Shown here piece by piece: positions 34,114 to 34,888 of a stretch of DNA of 34,888 bases. The stretch's first letter is position 1, and each line of letters starts with the position of its first letter. The notes beneath the pieces are model-generated. The model had not been told where the DNA came from and ran no database searches. It saw only the letters and a program-made list of their open reading frames with translations. The translations under genes were made by a program, and so were the position numbers. The stretch is from contig DCDV01000004.1 in assembly GCA_002316595.1 (NCBI GenBank), forward strand, positions 198,491-233,378, read 5' to 3'. Source of the DNA: Mageeibacillus sp. UBA1046. GTDB lineage: Bacteria > Bacillota > Clostridia > Saccharofermentanales > DTU023.

Positions 34114-34148
34114 GTAAAATAAATTTGGAAATAGGTTATTTCCAAATT
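34114..34148 (-). terminator. terminator of the K+/H+ antiporter gene
   Basis: AATTTGGAAATA (34122-34133) and TATTTCCAAATT (34137-34148) make a perfect 12-bp stem with a 3-base loop. On the minus strand it continues as TATTTTAC, a broken T tract. It lies 32 bases after the antiporter stop and just before the mgtE leader ORF. Confidence 0.7.
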
Positions 34149-34180
34149 ACATTATGAGACAGAAAAATTTTGTTGTCCAG

Positions 34181-34888
34181 CTACCCGCGGTCCGGGGGGC
34201 CGATCTCCACGAGCTCGTCATCGTCTCCCAGATGAATCAGGACTACCTTGTCATTAGCCAGAAGCAGAGTCTCGCCGTCCGGGACGATCAGATCACTGCC
34301 TTTTCTTTGTACTATGATAATAAGCCGGTCATCAGGGATATTCAGGTCCTTGATATATGCCCCTGCCCATTCATGGTGCTCCGGAATCGTAAACTCGATC
34401 AGATCCTGACCGCTCTTATCAAAGTGTGTCTCGCCGCCCAGCACGATAGTATCGCCTTCTTCCATGATAACTTCGCCGTGCGGTACGATGGTTTTATCAC
34501 CGCGCTCTATCTTGGCGACGATAAAGTCAAACTCCAGATTCAGATCTTTGACCTTGGTGCCGACATGCTTGGTGCCCGCCCTGATTTTAGTCTCCAGGAA
34601 ACCTAGATTCGCCTTATCCAGATAATAATTGAAGGTCTTCAGGACTGTATCGCTCGGATCCAACATGTCCCAGCGCCGGGCGCCGACCGGCATCAGCGAG
34701 CCCTGAATCAAAGATGAGAGCACACAGATGCCGAAGACAATATGGTAGACATCCACGGCGAAGGCTGTGTTGCTGTTTACCGCCATAATGGCGAAGGCGA
34801 TTGCAGCCGCGCCCCTGATTCCGGCCAGCGAGATCATCTTAAGCTGGTTCCCCTTCAGCCGGAAAGGCAGCATCAAGCCATAGACTGC
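34181..34888 (-). CDS. K+/H+ antiporter, CvrA/NhaP2-like, C-terminal part (partial)
   Basis: The gene runs off the right edge of the window; 235 codons to the TAG at 34181-34183 are visible. The start of this fragment holds the last membrane helices of a CPA1-type antiporter, including ISLAGIRGAAAIAFAIMAV, a conserved Gly-Arg-Gly-Ala pattern of the NhaP/CvrA group, and IVFGICVLSSLIQGSLMPVGARR. It continues into a cytoplasmic part with two TrkA_C-like (RCK_C) units: KDLNLEFDFIVAKIERGDK through GDTIVLGG, and IKDLNIPDDRLIIIVQRKG through LLANDKVVLIHLG. Such units bind regulatory ligands or ions. The expected role is potassium or sodium efflux in exchange for protons. Confidence 0.88.
   Translation of the reverse strand, partial: AVYGLMLPFRLKGNQLKMISLAGIRGAAAIAFAIMAVNSNTAFAVDVYHIVFGICVLSSLIQGSLMPVGARRWDMLDPSDTVLKTFNYYLDKANLGFLETKIRAGTKHVGTKVKDLNLEFDFIVAKIERGDKTIVPHGEVIMEEGDTIVLGGETHFDKSGQDLIEFTIPEHHEWAGAYIKDLNIPDDRLIIIVQRKGSDLIVPDGETLLLANDKVVLIHLGDDDELVEIGPPDRG

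Noticed and set aside
33983..34120. M-box Mg2+ riboswitch upstream of mgtE
   Set aside because: The conserved M-box blocks and a terminator with T run could not be found; the leader ORF explains the region better. A covariance search would settle it.

Overview
The window looks like a chromosomal segment of a low-to-moderate GC member of the Bacillota, most likely a clostridial lineage. This is inferred from strong AGGAGG-type ribosome binding sites before nearly every gene, lipoprotein signal peptides followed by Thr/Glu/Asp-rich linkers, an ECF-type transporter subunit, a GH65 sugar-phosphorylase operon, MgtE, and a type II style CRISPR/tracrRNA element. No rRNA, tRNA, transposase or phage structural gene was seen.

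Layout. 1-0.8 kb (+): an ECF transporter S component. 8.6-0.97 kb (-): a complete oligosaccharide uptake and phosphorolysis operon reading binding protein, attenuator hairpin, two permeases, a GH65 phosphorylase fused to beta-phosphoglucomutase, and an MsmK/UgpC-type ATPase. It is driven by a near-consensus promoter at 8543-8571. 9.0-10.0 kb (-): a GIY-YIG protein and a CDGSH iron-sulfur protein. 10.1-15.2 kb: a frameshifted metallo-beta-lactamase-fold gene facing a two-gene cyclic-di-GMP module (FIST-GGDEF, broken by two frameshifts, and REC-PAS-PAS-degenerate GGDEF-EAL). 15.6-21.6 kb: a membrane-anchored 5'-nucleotidase, an alpha/beta hydrolase, a duplicated YdcZ-type transporter, a 1-Cys peroxiredoxin, an aldo/keto reductase and a cyclophilin. 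21.9-28.3 kb (+): a DUF4256 protein, a GNAT acetyltransferase, a large PLD-helicase-DUF3427 protein (a plausible defence protein) and an S41 peptidase lipoprotein.

28.48-28.79 kb holds the most notable element: three 36-bp CRISPR repeats with three spacers of 30-31 bp, followed by a fourth repeat copy that diverges at its end and runs into a folded RNA ending in a strong terminator. This reads as a tracrRNA whose anti-repeat is the array's last repeat. No cas gene is present in the window, so it is a stand-alone mini-array with its own tracrRNA.

29.0-34.9 kb: a formate/nitrite-type channel with phased upstream repeats, an amidohydrolase, an FMN-binding domain protein, an RclA-like flavin disulfide reductase, the magnesium transporter MgtE preceded by a Pro/acidic-rich leader ORF with its own Shine-Dalgarno sequence, and the C-terminal part of a K+/H+ antiporter running off the right edge.

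The three frameshifts (10.24, 11.13 and 11.31 kb) are each explained by one missing base in a short homopolymer, so they may be sequencing errors rather than true gene loss.
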